From Plasmopara viticola (Eukaryota > Oomycota > Peronosporomycetes > Peronosporales > Peronosporaceae), in contig MBPM02000051.1 of assembly GCA_001695595.3 (NCBI GenBank), positions 1 through 64,000 of the forward strand: a DNA stretch of 64,000 nt. The letters run 5' to 3'. The notes below the pieces were generated by a model. That model saw nothing but the letters and a program-made list of their open reading frames with translations. It was not told the DNA's origin and ran no database searches. This document shows positions 32,203-44,546 of the stretch, piece after piece; the stretch's first letter is position 1, and the number at the start of each line of letters is the position of its first letter. The translations under genes were made by a program, and so were the position numbers.

Positions 32203-33575
32203 CAATCGAGCCTTGATTATCTTTATAAATCTTGACCGCTGTGTTCGGGGACATCTCGCCCAACTCACATAAAAACCGTCTTGAGCCATTTTGCTTCTTA
32301 CGTAGCCTCTGACAATGCCATGTATTCAGCTTTTGTAAACGATAGTGCCACCGTACGCGGCTTCTTGTTTTTCAAGCTGACACATCCACCGCTCATCATA
32401 AAGGCATAGCCGCTTGTACTTCTTCGTGACATTGTATCTCAGCCCAGTCCGCATCCGAAAATCCCTGCAGTCCATCATGATTCGCTGCTTGAAATTTAAT
32501 GCCGTGCGTCCTTGTGCCTTAAATAACCTGAAGATTCTTTTCAACGCTTGCCAGTGTGTCGGACATGGGTCTGCTACAAATCGGCTGAGTACTCCCACTG
32601 CCGCAGCGAGGTCCGGACGCGTGCCGACCATAAGGTACATCAGGCAATCAACAGCATTTTGATACGGCACAACGGTCATAGTGTCACCGTGTTTGCATCC
32701 TCCTTCGCACATGAGCTTGGTAAGTTTGAGTCCTGGATCTTGCGGCGTTCTAACAGGCTTGCTCTTTTCCTCATTGAACTTGGTCAAAATCTCGCACGCG
32801 AACTTGGTTTGCCGCATCGTCAGAGTCCCGATCCTTAAATCTTGCTCGATTTCAATTCCAAAAAAGAAGTTAAGCTGCCCTGAATCCGTCATCTCAAATC
32901 GTTTGCTGAGTGCGTGCTTGGTTTCCTGGAGCATCTTGCTGGTATTGCAAGCCAAAATTAAATCGTCGACGCAAAGCGCTACGAACATCATGTCATGGCC
33001 ATCTCGCATAACAAACACGCAGTGATCCGATTCAGACTTCTTGAATTCCAGTCTTAACATAAAATCGTCAATGGTCTTGTTCCACATGCGGGGCGATTGC
33101 TTCAGCCCGTACATTGACCGCTGAAATTTGCACACATAGTCCGGATTTGCCGTGTTTGAAAAGCCATCAGGCTGCGCCATGTAGATATCTTCGTCAAGCT
33201 GACCGTCGAAAGATGCTGTCTTGGCATCCAGCTGGTGAACCGCAAACCGGTACTTGGTGGCCAGACTGAGTAGTATCCGAATTGACGTGAACTTGGCCAC
33301 AGGCGCAAACGTTTCTTCATAGTCAATGCCAAACTTCTGCTTAAAACCTTTGGCCACCGAACGCGCTTTGTAGCGCACGACTTCGCCGGCTTGAATGTCC
33401 TTGACACGAAACACCCATCGATTTCGAACGTGACTGGTCCAATATCCTTTGTGAAACGTCTAACGGAGAAAAAATTGCGCGAAATTTTTGGAATATGCCA
33501 TACTCCACGAAGCATGCCCTTCTTATTTCCGTGGGACGTCTTCATAGACATAACAATGTCGCCAGTCCCGATCGC
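32203..33575 (-). pseudogene. U9 RT and truncated RNase H
   Basis: This is the longest uninterrupted RT among the integrase-less units: 362 residues (32326-33414) from VFRVKDIQ through FAPVAKFTS, QLDAKTASFDG, SMYGLKQSP and CVDDLILA (32962-32973) to the connection region. The palm shows Tyr-to-Cys in the YVDD box. A two-base difference in the IFRLFKAQG region (aaataacctg against gaatatacctg of K units) makes the C-terminus non-homologous. RNase H is cut by the solo LTR. The integrase-deletion junction lies at 33407-33419. Confidence 0.85.
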
Positions 33576-34612
33576 TTAAACAACACCGTCGTCTGCGAGA
33601 TGTACGTTCTCCGGAGAAATATCCTTGTAATTCCTCATGACATCTGTCGAAAAAGTCATGTGCTGCGTTGCACCCGAGTCAAGCAGCCATACGCAACTCG
33701 ACTTGGTGGTGCTTGAGTTTCCACCAACCGAGAAGTGAAAATCACCAGAGTCGACTTCACTCTGCGCGATATTTGCACGCTGTGCCGGCCGCTGTCGATC
33801 TGCGCTTTCACGAATTCTCACGGGGCACTTGGCAATCCAATGCCCGTGTTCCACACAATAATGGCACGCACTGCTGGCCTTAGCAGTCGCTTGGCGTCCC
33901 TTGCGCCTTCCGTTGTCCAACGTCATAAACGCTTGTCCTTGCTCGTGCGTGGCTCTATCGACGCCGTCACCTTGTTCCTTGCGTTTCATCTCTTCGTGTA
34001 ATAGACGCGACGTCACAAGTTCCCATGTCAGCGTGTCAGAGCGCGACTTCAGCTCCGTGATGAGGAACTGGTACGAATCACACAGACCTCCAAGAAGCGT
34101 GATTACCAGGTCGTCCTCACTCACCGGGGCGCCCACCGCGTCAAGCGTCTCAGCCAACGTCTTAAGCTTGTTGATTTGCTCTAGCACACCGTCGCCATCC
34201 TCCATCATCGTCGTGAAGAACCTGCGACGAAGAAAGAGCTTGTTCGCCAGGCTCCTCTTCTCGAAGTGTCCCTCCAATCTTGACCATGCATCATACGCGT
34301 CTTTGGCTGAGCGAACCAGCGGCAGCTGCGATTCCCCCATCGCAAGACAGATTATCGCCAGCGCCTTTCGAGCCTTACGCTTAAAGGTCGACTGGTCCAT
34401 CGGGTTTCTCAGCTGCAAGCTTTATCTCCCCGCTCGCAACTTCCCAGAGGTCGCGCTCCTCCAACACCATTCGCAACTTGAACTTCAACGTATGGAAGTT
34501 CGTTCCGTCAAACCTGATAATTCGGCTCGGCGTGGCGTCCATGGTGGCGGCGAAGGCAGTGTCAGAGGTGGGGGCAAAGAAGGCAGAGTTTGCGGGGCTT
34601 GGGCTCATAACC
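33576..34612 (-). pseudogene. U9 gag and protease
   Basis: The main gag-protease frame 33576-34418 is 280 residues with WSRLEGHFEKRSL, ELVTSRLLHEEM, the CCHC knuckle and WLLDSGATQHM. It ends at TAA where Gln stands in GVVQAIG. The N-terminal gag (34381-34608, 75 residues) is in another frame, ending EKPDGPVDL, by the frameshift common to the array. PBS 34601-34612. Confidence 0.85.
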
Positions 34613-34922
34613 TGTTGAAAAGGTCACTTGAGCGGAAGATGGCAAAATGCACAGTGAATATATTCAAAGGTCCTTTGTTCGCAACTACATGCTACTTCTA
34701 AGCCAATGATTTATATAAGCCAATCAGGACAACTTACCATCCGGGCGCAAGCATCTTCCCATCCGGGCGCAATCTACTCAAGTGCGCCTGTCCCATGCGC
34801 CTTTCCATGACGTCACTGTCGCTTGGTCGCACCGTCTACTGGTATCAATACCGGTGGCCTACCGGTCATGTACTGCTGGTCGAGGCGTCATACCTTCAGC
34901 ACGAGGTATTCCACATACGACA
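34613..34922 (-). repeat. Type-C' LTR of U10
   Basis: This 310-bp LTR has the outer end cacatacgaca and right-hand duplication caatc (34923-34927). Confidence 0.87.
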
Positions 34923-36562
34923 CAATCGAGCCTTGATTATCTTTATAAATCTTGACCGCTGTGTTCGGGGACATCTCGCCCAACTCACATAAAAACCGTC
35001 TCGAGCCATTTTGCTTCTTACGTAGCCTCTGACAATGCCATATATTCGGCTTTTGTAAACGATAGTGCCACCGTACGCGGCTTCTTGTTTTTCCAGCTGA
35101 CACATCCACCGCTTATCATAAAGGCATAGCCGCTTGTACTTCTTCGTGACATTGTATCTCAGCCCAGTCCGCATCCGAAAATCCCTGCAGTCCATCATGA
35201 TTCGCTGCTTGAAATTTAATGCCGTGCGTCCTTGTGCCTTAAATAACCTGAAGATTCTTTTCAACGCTTGCCAGTGTGTCGGACATGGGTCTGCTACAAA
35301 TCGGCTGAGTACTCCCACTGCCGCAGCGAGGTCCGGACGCGTGCCGACCATAAGGTACATCAGGCAATCAACAGCATTTTGATACGGCACAACGGTCATA
35401 GTGTCACCGTGTTTGCATCCTCCTTCGCACATGAGCTTGGTAAGTTTGAGTCCTGGATCTTGCGGCGTTCTAACAGGCTTGCTCTTTTCCTCATTGAACT
35501 TGGTCAAAATCTCGCACGCGAACTTGGTTTGCCGCATCGTCAGAGTCCCGATCCTTAAATCTTGCTCGATTTCAATTCCAAAAAAGAAGTTAAGCTGCCC
35601 TGAATCCGTCATCTCAAATCGTTTGCTGAGTGCGTGCTTGGTTTCCTGGAGCATCTTGCTGGTATTGCAAGCCAAAATTAAATCGTCGACGCAAAGCGCT
35701 ACGAACATCATGTCATGGCCATCTCGCATAACAAACACGCAGTGATCCGATTCAGACTTCTTGAATTCCAGTCTTAACATAAAATCGTCAATGGTCTTGT
35801 TCCACATGCGGGGCGATTGCTTCAGCCCGTACATTGACCGCTGAAATTTGCACACATAGTCCGGATTTGCCGTGTCTGAAAAGCCATCAGGCTGCGCCAT
35901 GTAGATATCTTCGTCAAGCTGATTGTTGAAAAATGCTGTCTTGGCATCCAGCTGGTGAACCGCAAACCGGTACTTGGTGGCCAGACTGAGTAGTATCCGA
36001 ATTGACGTGAACTTGGCCACAGGCGCAAACGTTTTTTTCATAGTTAATGCCAAACTTCTGCTTAAAACCTTTGGCCACCGAACGCGCTTTGTAGCGCTCG
36101 ACTTCGCCGGCTTGAATGTCCTTGACACGAAACACCCATCGATTTCGAACGTGACTGGTCCAATATCCTTTGTGAATCGTCAATGGAGAAAAGATTGCGC
36201 GATATTTTTGAAATATGCCATACTCCACGAAGCATGCCCTTCTTATTTCCGTGGGACGTCTTCATAGACATAACAGTGTCGCCAGTCCCGATCGCTTAAA
36301 CAACACCGTCGTCTGCGAGATGTACGTCCTCCGGAGAAAGATCCTTGTAGTTCCTCATGAAGTCTTTCGAAAAAGTCATGTGCTGCGTTGCACCCGAGTC
36401 AAGCAGCCATACGCAACTCGACTTGGTGGTGCTTGAGTTTCCACCAACCGAGAGGAGAAAATCACCAGAGTCGACTTCACTCTGCGCGATATTTGCACGC
36501 TGTGCCGGCCGTTGCCGATCCGCGCTCTCACGAATTCTCGTGGGGCACTTGGCAATCCAATG
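34923..36562 (-). pseudogene. U10 body (T type): gag deleted
   Basis: A 410-residue open frame (34896-36128) runs from just below the integrase-deletion junction through the whole RT (CVDD) and RNase H remnant into the solo LTR. The extra T near 36040 keeps the protease-side frame aligned with RT. The first 30 residues (SRTFKPAKSS) are out-of-frame translation. One base lost near 36180 breaks the protease, which still shows DSGATQHM upstream. Confidence 0.84.
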
Positions 36563-36645
36563 ATCATCACCCGATTGCCGATACCGGTACTTACCGATAT
36601 GTAGTCGCTGGTCGAGGCGTTACTTTCACAGCGTCTTCGACAACA
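36563..36645 (-). repeat. 83-bp type-B LTR remnant (T junction) of U10
   Basis: The junction is as in U3, U7 and U12. The following RNase H scrap (36646-36706) carries the cttggttcg and caata variants. Confidence 0.86.
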
Positions 36646-36706
36646 GGATCGAATGTCGATGTGCTTGGTTCGTTTGTAAACCTCCGGGTTCTTCGCTAGC
36701 GCAATA

Positions 36707-37016
36707 TGTTAAAAAGGTCACTTGAGCGGAATATGGCAAAATGCACAGTGAATATAATTAAAGGTCCTTTTTCGCAACTACATGCTTACTTCTAAGCCAA
36801 TGATTTATATAAGCCAATCAGGACGACTTACCATCCGGGCGCAAGCATCTTCCCATCCGGGCGCAATCTACTCAAGTGCGCCTGTCCCATGCGCCTTTCC
36901 ATGACGTCACTGTCGCTTGGTCGCACCGTCTACTGGTATCAATACCGGTGGCCTACCGGTCATGTACTGCTGGTCGAGGCGTCATACCTTCAGCACGAGG
37001 TATTCCATATACGACA
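36707..37016 (-). repeat. Type-C' LTR of U11 (post-T variant)
   Basis: This 310-bp LTR has tgttaaaaagg and gaatataatt as in U8 and U13. Private changes are a loss in ccttttttcgc and a gain in atgcttacttc near 36770-36785. Confidence 0.87.
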
Positions 37017-39424
37017 CAATCGAGCCTTGATTATCTTTATAAATCTTGACCGCTGTGTTCGGGGACATCTCGCCCAACTCACATAAAAACCGTCTTGAGC
37101 CATTTTGCTTCTTACGTAGCCTCTGACAATGCCATGTATTCAGCTTTTGTAGACGATAGTGCCACCGTACGCGGCTTCTTGTTTTTCCAGCTGACACATC
37201 CACCGCTCATCATAAAGGCATAGCCGCTTGTACTTCTTCGTGACATTGTATCTCAGCCCAGTCCGCATCCGAAAATCCCTGCAGTCCATCATGATTCGCT
37301 GCTTGAAATTTAATGCCGTGCGTCCTTGTGCCTTAAATAACCTGAAGATTCTTTTCAACGCTTGCCAGTGTGTCGGACATGGGTCTGCTACAAATCGGCT
37401 GAGTACTCCCACTGCCGCAGCGAGGTCCGGACGCGTGCCGACCATAAGGTACATCAGGCAATCAACAGCATTTTGATACGGCACAACGGTCATAGTGTCA
37501 CCGTGTTTGCATCCTCCTTCGCACATGAGCTTGGTAAGTTTGAGTCCTGGATCTTGCGGCGTTCTAACAGGCTTGCTCTTTTCCTCATTGAACTTGGTCA
37601 AAATCTCGCACGCGAACTTGGTTTGCCGCATCGTCAGAGTCCCGATCCTTAAATCTTGCTCGATTTCAATTCCAAAAAAGAAGTTAAGCTGCCCTGAATC
37701 CGTCATCTCAAATCGTTTGCTGAGTGCGTGCTTGGTTTCCTGGAGCATCTTGCTGGTATTGCAAGCCAAAATTAAATCGTCGACGCAAAGCGCTACGAAC
37801 ATCATGTCATGGCCATCTCGCATAACAAACACGCAGTGATCCGATTCAGACTATTTGAATTCCAGTCTTAACATAAAATCGTCAATGGTCTTGTTCCACA
37901 TGCGGGGCGATTGCTTCAGCCCGTACATTGACCGCTGAAATTTGCACACATAGTCCGGATTTGCCGTGTTTGAAAAGCCATCAGGCTGCGCCATGTAGAT
38001 ATCTTCGTCAAGCTGACCGTCGAAAGATGCTGTCTTGGCATCCAGCTGGTGAACCGCAAACCGGTACTTGGTGGCCAGACTGAGTAGTATCCGAATTGAC
38101 GTGAACTTGGCCACAGGCGCAAACGTTTCTTCATAGTCAATGCCAAACTTCTGCTTAAAACCTTTGGCCACCGAACGCGCTTTGTAGCGCACGACTTCGC
38201 CGGCTTGAATGTCCTTGACACGAAACACCCATCGATTTCGAACGTGACTGGTCCAATATCCTTTGTGAAACGTCTAACGGAGAAAAATTGCGCGAAATTT
38301 TTGGAATATGCCATACTCCACGAAGCATGCCCTTCTTATTTCCGTGGGACGTCTTCATAGACATAACAATGTCGCCAGTCCCGATCGCTTAAACAACACC
38401 GTCGTCTGCGAGATGTACGTTCTCCGGAGAAATATCCTTGTAATTCCTCATGACATCTGTCGAAAAAGTCATGTGCTGCGTTGCACCCGAGTCAAGCAGC
38501 CATACGCAACTCGACTTGGTGGTGCTTGAGTTTCCACCAACCGAGAAGTGAAAATCACCAGAGTCGACTTCACTCTGCGCGATATTTGCACGCTGTGCCG
38601 GCCGCTGTCGATCTGCGCTTTCACGAATTCTCACGGGGCACTTGGCAATCCAATGCCCGTGTTCCACACAATAATGGCACGCACTGCTGGCCTTAGCAGT
38701 CGCTTGGCGTCCTTGCGCCTTCCGTTGTCCAACGTCATAAACGCTTGTCCTTGCTCGTGCGTGGCTCTATCGACGCCGTCACCTTGTTCCTTGCGTTTCA
38801 TCTCTTCGTGTAATAGACGCGACGTCACAAGTTCCCATGTCAGCGTGTCAGAGCGCGACTTCAGCTCCGTGATGAGGAACTGGTACGAATCACACAGACC
38901 TCCAAGAAGCGTGATTACCAGGTCGTCCTCACTCACCGGGGCGCCCACCGCGTCAAGCGTCTCAGCCAACGTCTTAAGCTTGTTGATTTGCTCTAGCACA
39001 CCGTCGCCATCCTCCATCATCGTCGTGAAGAACCTGCGACGAAGAAAGAGCTTGTTCGCCAGGCTCCTCTTCTCGAAGTGTCCCTCCAATCTTGACCATG
39101 CATCATACGCGTCTTTGGCTGAGCGAACCAGCGGCAGCTGCGATTCCCCCATCGCAAGACAGGTTATCGCCAGCGCCTTTCGAGCCTTACGCTTAAAGGT
39201 CGACTGGTCCATCGGGTTTCTCAGCTGCAAGCTTTATCTCCCCGCTCGCAACTTCCCAGAGGTCGCGCTCCTCCAACACCATTCGCAACTTGAACTTCAA
39301 CGTATGGAAGTTCGTTCCGTCAAACCTGATAATTCGGCTCGGCGTGGCGTCCATGGTGGCGGCGAAGGCAGTGTCAGAGGTGGGGGCAAAGAAGGCAGAG
39401 TTTGCGGGGCTTGGGCTCATAACC
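37017..39424 (-). pseudogene. U11 body (S type)
   Basis: RT is in two parts separated by the TAG for Lys in LRLEFK (near 37852): 37140-37832 with CVDD and 37851-38228 with VFRVKDIQ and FAPVAKF. The protease (38389-38667) has DSGATQHM. Two bases lost near 38710 (gcgtccttgcg) separate it from gag 38631-39230. N-terminal gag lies at 39193-39420 and the PBS at 39413-39424. Confidence 0.84.
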
Positions 39425-39734
39425 TGTTGAAAAGGTCACTTGAGCGGAAGATGGCAAAATGCACAGTGAATATATTCAAAGGTCCTTTGTTCGCAACTAC
39501 ATGCTACTTCTAAGCCAATGATTTATATAAGCCAATCAGGACAACTTACCATCCGGGCGCAAGCATCTTCCCATCCGGGCGCAATCTACTCAAGTGCGCC
39601 TGTCCCATGCGCCTTTCCATGACGTCACTGTCGCTTGGTCGCACCGTCTACTGGTATCAATACCGGTGGCCTACCGGTCATGTACTGCTGGTCGAGGCGT
39701 CATACCTTCAGCACGAGGTATTCCATATACGACA
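39425..39734 (-). repeat. Type-C' LTR of U12
   Basis: This 310-bp LTR has the tgttgaaaagg inner end and the catatacgaca outer end. Confidence 0.87.
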
Positions 39735-41373
39735 CAATCGAGCCTTGATTATCTTTATAAATCTTGACCGCTGTGTTCGGGGACATCTCGCCCAACTCAC
39801 ATAAAAACCGTCTTGAGCCATTTTGCTTCTTACGTAGCCTCTGACAATGCCATGTATTCAGCTTTTGTAAACGATAGTGCCACCGTACGCGGCTTCTTGT
39901 TTTTCCAGCTGACACATCCACCGCTCATCATAAAGGCATAGCCGCTTGTACTTCTTCGTGACATTGTATCTCAGCCCAGTCCGCATCCGCAAATCCCTGC
40001 AGTCCATCATGATTCGCTGCTTGAAATTTAATGCCGTGCGTCCTTGTGCCTTAAATAACCTGAAGATTCTTTTCAACGCTTGCCAGTGTGTCGGACATGG
40101 GTCTGCTACAAATCGGCTGAGTACTCCCACTGCCGCAGCGAGGTCCGGACGCGTGCCGACCATAAGGTACATCAGGCAATCAACAGCAATTTGATACGGC
40201 ACAACGGTCATAGTGTCACGTGTTTGCATCCTCCTTCGCACATGAGCTTGGTAAGTTTGAGTCCTGGATCTTGCGGCGTTCTAACAGGCTTGCTCTTTTC
40301 CTCATTGAACTTGGTCAAAATCTCGCACGCGAACTTGGTTTGCCGCATCGTCAGAGTCCCGATCCTTAAATCTTGCTCGATTTCAATTCCAAAAAAGAAG
40401 TTAAGCTGCCCTGAATCCGTCATCTCAAATCGTTTGCTGAGTGCGTGCTTGGTTTCCTGGAGCATCTTGCTGGTATTGCAAGCCAAAATTAAATCGTCGA
40501 CGCAAAGCGCTACGAACATCATGTCATGGCCATCTCGCATAACAAACACGCAGTGATCCGATTCAGACTTCTTGAATTCCAGTCTTAACATAAAATCGTC
40601 AATGGTCTTGTTCCACATGCGGGGCGATTGCTTCAGCCCGTACATTGACCGCTGAAATTTGCACACATAGTCCGGATTTGCCGTGTCTGAAAAGCCATCA
40701 GGCTGCGCCATGTAGATATCTTCGTCAAGCTGATTGTTGAAAAATGCTGTCTTGGCATCCAGCTGGTGAACCGCAAACCGGTACTTGGTGGCCAGACTGA
40801 GTAGTATCCGAATTGACGTGAACTTGGCCACAGGCGCAAACGTTTTTTTCATAGTTAATGCCAAACTTCTGCTTAAAACCTTTGGCCACCGAACGCGCTT
40901 TGTAGCGCTCGACTTCGCCGGCTTGAATGTCCTTGACACGAAACACCCATCGATTTCGAACGTGACTGGTCCAATATCCTTTGTGAATCGTCCAACGGAG
41001 AAAAGATTGCGCGATATTTTTGAAATATGCCATACTCCACGAAGCATGCCCTTCTTATTTCCGTGGGACGTCTTCATAGACATAACAGTGTCGCCAGTCC
41101 CGATCGCTTAAACAACACCGTCGTCTGCGAGATGTACGTCTCCGGAGAAAGATCCTTGTAGTTCCTCATGAAGTCTTTCGAAAAAGTCATGTGCTGCGTT
41201 GCACCCGAGTCAAGCAGCCATACGCAACTCGACTTGGTGGTGCTTGAGTTTCCACCAACCGAGAGGAGAAAATCACCAGAGTCGACTTCACTCTGCGCGA
41301 TATTTGCACGCTGTGCCGGCCGTTGCCGATCCGCGCTCTCACGAATTCTCGTGGGGCACTTGGCAATCCAATG
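39735..41373 (-). pseudogene. U12 body (T type): gag deleted
   Basis: A 291-residue open frame (40208-41083) joins the protease tail MSMKTSHG and GVWHISKISRNLF to RT (FAPVAKF, CVDD) through the extra T near 40852. One base lost near 40219 (gtcacgtgtttg) truncates it. One base lost near 41140 (tacgtctccgg) breaks the protease. The body ends at the T junction 41373/41374. Confidence 0.84.
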
Positions 41374-41456
41374 ATCATCACCCGATTGCCGATACCGGTA
41401 CTTACCGATATGTAGTCGCTGGTCGAGGCGTTACTTTCACAGCGTCTTCGACAACA
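41374..41456 (-). repeat. 83-bp type-B LTR remnant (T junction) of U12
   Basis: This is the fourth copy of the same gag-LTR junction. It is followed by the RNase H scrap 41457-41517 with the caata end. Confidence 0.86.
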
Positions 41457-41517
41457 GGATCGAATGTCGATGTGCTTGGTTCGTTTGTAAACCTCCGGGT
41501 TCTTCGCTAGCGCAATA

Positions 41518-41827
41518 TGTTAAAAAGGTCACTTGAGCGGAATATGGCAAAATGCACAGTGAATATAATTAAAGGTCCTTTTTTCGCAACTACATGCTAC
41601 TTCTAAGCCAATGATTTATATAAGCCAATCAGGACGACTTACCATCCGGGCGCAAGCATCTTCCCATCCGGGCGCAATCTACTCAAGTGCGCCTGTCCCA
41701 TGCGCCTTTCCATGACGTCACTGTCGCTTGGTCGCACCGTCTACTGGTATCAATACCGGTGGCCTACCGGTCATGTACTGCTGGTCGAGGCGTCATACCT
41801 TCAGCACGAGGTATTCCATATACGACA
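41518..41827 (-). repeat. Type-C' LTR of U13 (post-T variant)
   Basis: This 310-bp LTR has the tgttaaaaagg and gaatataatt signature of the T+S dimer. Confidence 0.87.
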
Positions 41828-44236
41828 CAATCGAGCCTTGATTATCTTTATAAATCTTGACCGCTGTGTTCGGGGACATCTCGCCCAACTCACATAAAAA
41901 CCGTCTTGAGCCATTTTGCTTCTTACGTAGCCTCTGACAATGCCATGTATTCAGCTTTTGTAGACGATAGTGCCACCGTACGCGGCTTCTTGTTTTTCCA
42001 GCTGACACATCCACCGCTCATCATAAAGGCATAGCCGCTTGTACTTCTTCGTGACATTGTATCTCAGCCCAGTCCGCATCCGCAAATCCCTGCAGTCCAT
42101 CATGATTCGCTGCTTGAAATTTAATGCCGTGCGTCCTTGTGCCTTAAATAACCTGAAGATTCTTTTCAACGCTTGCCAGTGTGTCGGACATGGGTCTGCT
42201 ACAAATCGGCTGAGTACTCCCACTGCCGCAGCGAGGTCCGGACGCGTGCCGACCATAAGGTACATCAGGCAATCAACAGCATTTTGATACGGCACAACGG
42301 TCATAGTGTCACCGTGTTTGCATCCTCCTTCGCACATGAGCTTGGTAAGTTTGAGTCCTGGATCTTGCGGCGTTCTAACAGGCTTGCTCTTTTCCTCATT
42401 GAACTTGGTCAAAATCTCGCACGCGAACTTGGTTTGCCGCATCGTCAGAGTCCCGATCCTTAAATCTTGCTCGATTTCAATTCCAAAAAAGAAGTTAAGC
42501 TGCCCTGAATCCGTCATCTCAAATCGTTTGCTGAGTGCGTGCTTGGTTTCCTGGAGCATCTTGCTGGTATTGCAAGCCAAAATTAAATCGTCGACGCAAA
42601 GCGCTACGAACATCATGTCATGGCCATCTCGCATAACAAACACGCAGTGATCCGATCAGACTATTTGAATTCCAGTCTTAACATAAAATCGTCAATGGTC
42701 TTGTTCCACATGCGGGGCGATTGCTTCAGCCCGTACATTGACCGCTGAAATTTGCACACATAGTCCGGATTTGCCGTGTTTGAAAAGCCATCAGGCTGCG
42801 CCATGTAGATATCTTCGTCAAGCTGACCGTTGAAAGATGCTGTCTTGGCATCCAGCTGGTGAACCGCAAACCGGTACTTGGTGGCCAGACTGAGTAGTAT
42901 CCGAATTGACGTGAACTTGGCCACAGGCGCAAACGTTTCTTCATAGTCAATGCCAAACTTCTGCTTAAAACCTTTGGCCACCGAACGCGCTTTGTAGCGC
43001 ACGACTTCGCCGGCTTGAATGTCCTTGACACGAAACACCCATCGATTTCGAACGTGACTGGTCCAATATCCTTTGTGAAATGTCCAACGGAGAAAAGATT
43101 GCGCGAAATTTTTGGAATATGCCATACTCCACGAAGCATGCCCTTCTTATTTCCGTGGGACGTCTTCATAGACATAACAATGTCGCCAGTCCCGATCGCT
43201 TAAACAACACCGTCGTCTGCGAGATGTACGTTTTCCGGAGAAATATCCTTGTAATTCCTCATGACATCTGTCGAAAAAGTCATGTGCTGCGTTGCACCCG
43301 AGTCAAGCAGCCATACGCAACTCGACTTGGTGGTGCTTGAGTTTCCACCAACCGAGAAGTGAAAATCACCAGAGTCGACTTCACTCTGCGCGATATTTGC
43401 ACGCTGTGCCGGCCGCTGTCGATCTGCGCTTTCACGAATTCTCACGGGGCACTTGGCAATCCAATGCCCGTGTTCCACACAATAATGGCACGCACTGCTG
43501 GCCTTAGCAGTCGCTTGGCGTCCCTTGCGCCTTCCGTTGTCCAACGTCATAAACGCTTGTCCTTGCTCGTGCGTGGCTCTATCGACGCCGTCACCTTGTT
43601 CCTTGCGTTTCATCTCTTCGTGTAATAGACGCGACGTCACAAGTTCCCATGTCAGCGTGTCAGAGCGCGACTTCAGCTCCGTGATGAGGAACTGGTACGA
43701 ATCACACAGACCTCCAAGAAGCGTGATTACCAGGTCGTCCTCACTCACCGGGGCGCCCACCGCGTCAAGCGTCTCAGCCAACGTCTTAAGCTTGTTGATT
43801 TGCTCTAGCACACCGTCGCCATCCTCCATCATCGTCGTGAAGAACCTGCGACGAAGAAAGAGCTTGTTCGCCAGGCTCCTCTTCTCGAAGTGTCCCTCCA
43901 ATCTTGACCATGCATCATACGCGTCTTTGGCTGAGCGAACCAGCGGCAGCTGCGATTCCCCCATCGCAAGACAGGTTATCGCCAGCGCCTTTCGAGCCTT
44001 ACGCTTAAAGGTCGACTGGTCCATCGGGTTTCTCAGCTGCAAGCTTTATCTCCCCGCTCGCAACTTCCCAGAGGTCGCGCTCCTCCAACACCATTCGCAA
44101 CTTGAACTTCAACGTATGGAAGTTCGTTCCGTCAAACCTGATAATTCGGCTCGGCGTGGCGTCCATGGTGGCGGCGAAGGCAGTGTCAGAGGTGGGGGCA
44201 AAGAAGGCAGAGTTTGCGGGGCTTGGGCTCATAACC
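41828..44236 (-). pseudogene. U13 body (S type)
   Basis: RT parts are 41951-42643 (CVDD) and 42661-43125 (reading through the integrase junction from MAYSKNFAQ to LRLEFK and the TAG shared with U8 and U11). One base is lost near 42656. The gag-protease frame 43200-44042 has 280 residues with an intact CCHC knuckle and DSGATQHM, and N-terminal gag lies at 44005-44232. PBS 44225-44236. Confidence 0.84.
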
Positions 44237-44546
44237 TGTTGAAAAGGTCACTTGAGCGGAAGATGGCAAAATGCACAGTGAATATATTCAAAGGTCCTTT
44301 GTTCGCAACTACATGCTACTTCTAAGCCAATGATTTATATAAGCCAATCAGGACAACTTACCATCCGGGCGCAAGCATCTTCCCATCCGGGCGCAATCTA
44401 CTCAAGTGCGCCTGTCCCATGCGCCTTTCCATGACGTCACTGTCGCTTGGTCGCACCGTCTACTGGTATCAATACCGGTGGCCTACCGGTCATGTACTGC
44501 TGGTCGAGGCGTCATACCTTCAGCACGAGGTATTCCACATACGACA
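44237..44546 (-). repeat. Type-C' LTR of U14
   Basis: This 310-bp LTR is joined to the U13 PBS and has right-hand duplication caatc (44547-44551). Confidence 0.87.

Noticed and set aside
34896..36128. A 410-residue ORF as a new gene
   Set aside because: It is RT of a T-type unit with an out-of-frame start and an end running through an RNase H scrap into an LTR.
38548..39513. Long plus-strand ORFs (up to 321 residues, also 23491-24456 and 26372-27172)
   Set aside because: They are antisense to gag and recur wherever gag is intact. Their sequence is low-complexity Ser/Arg-rich, as expected of a reverse-complement shadow.
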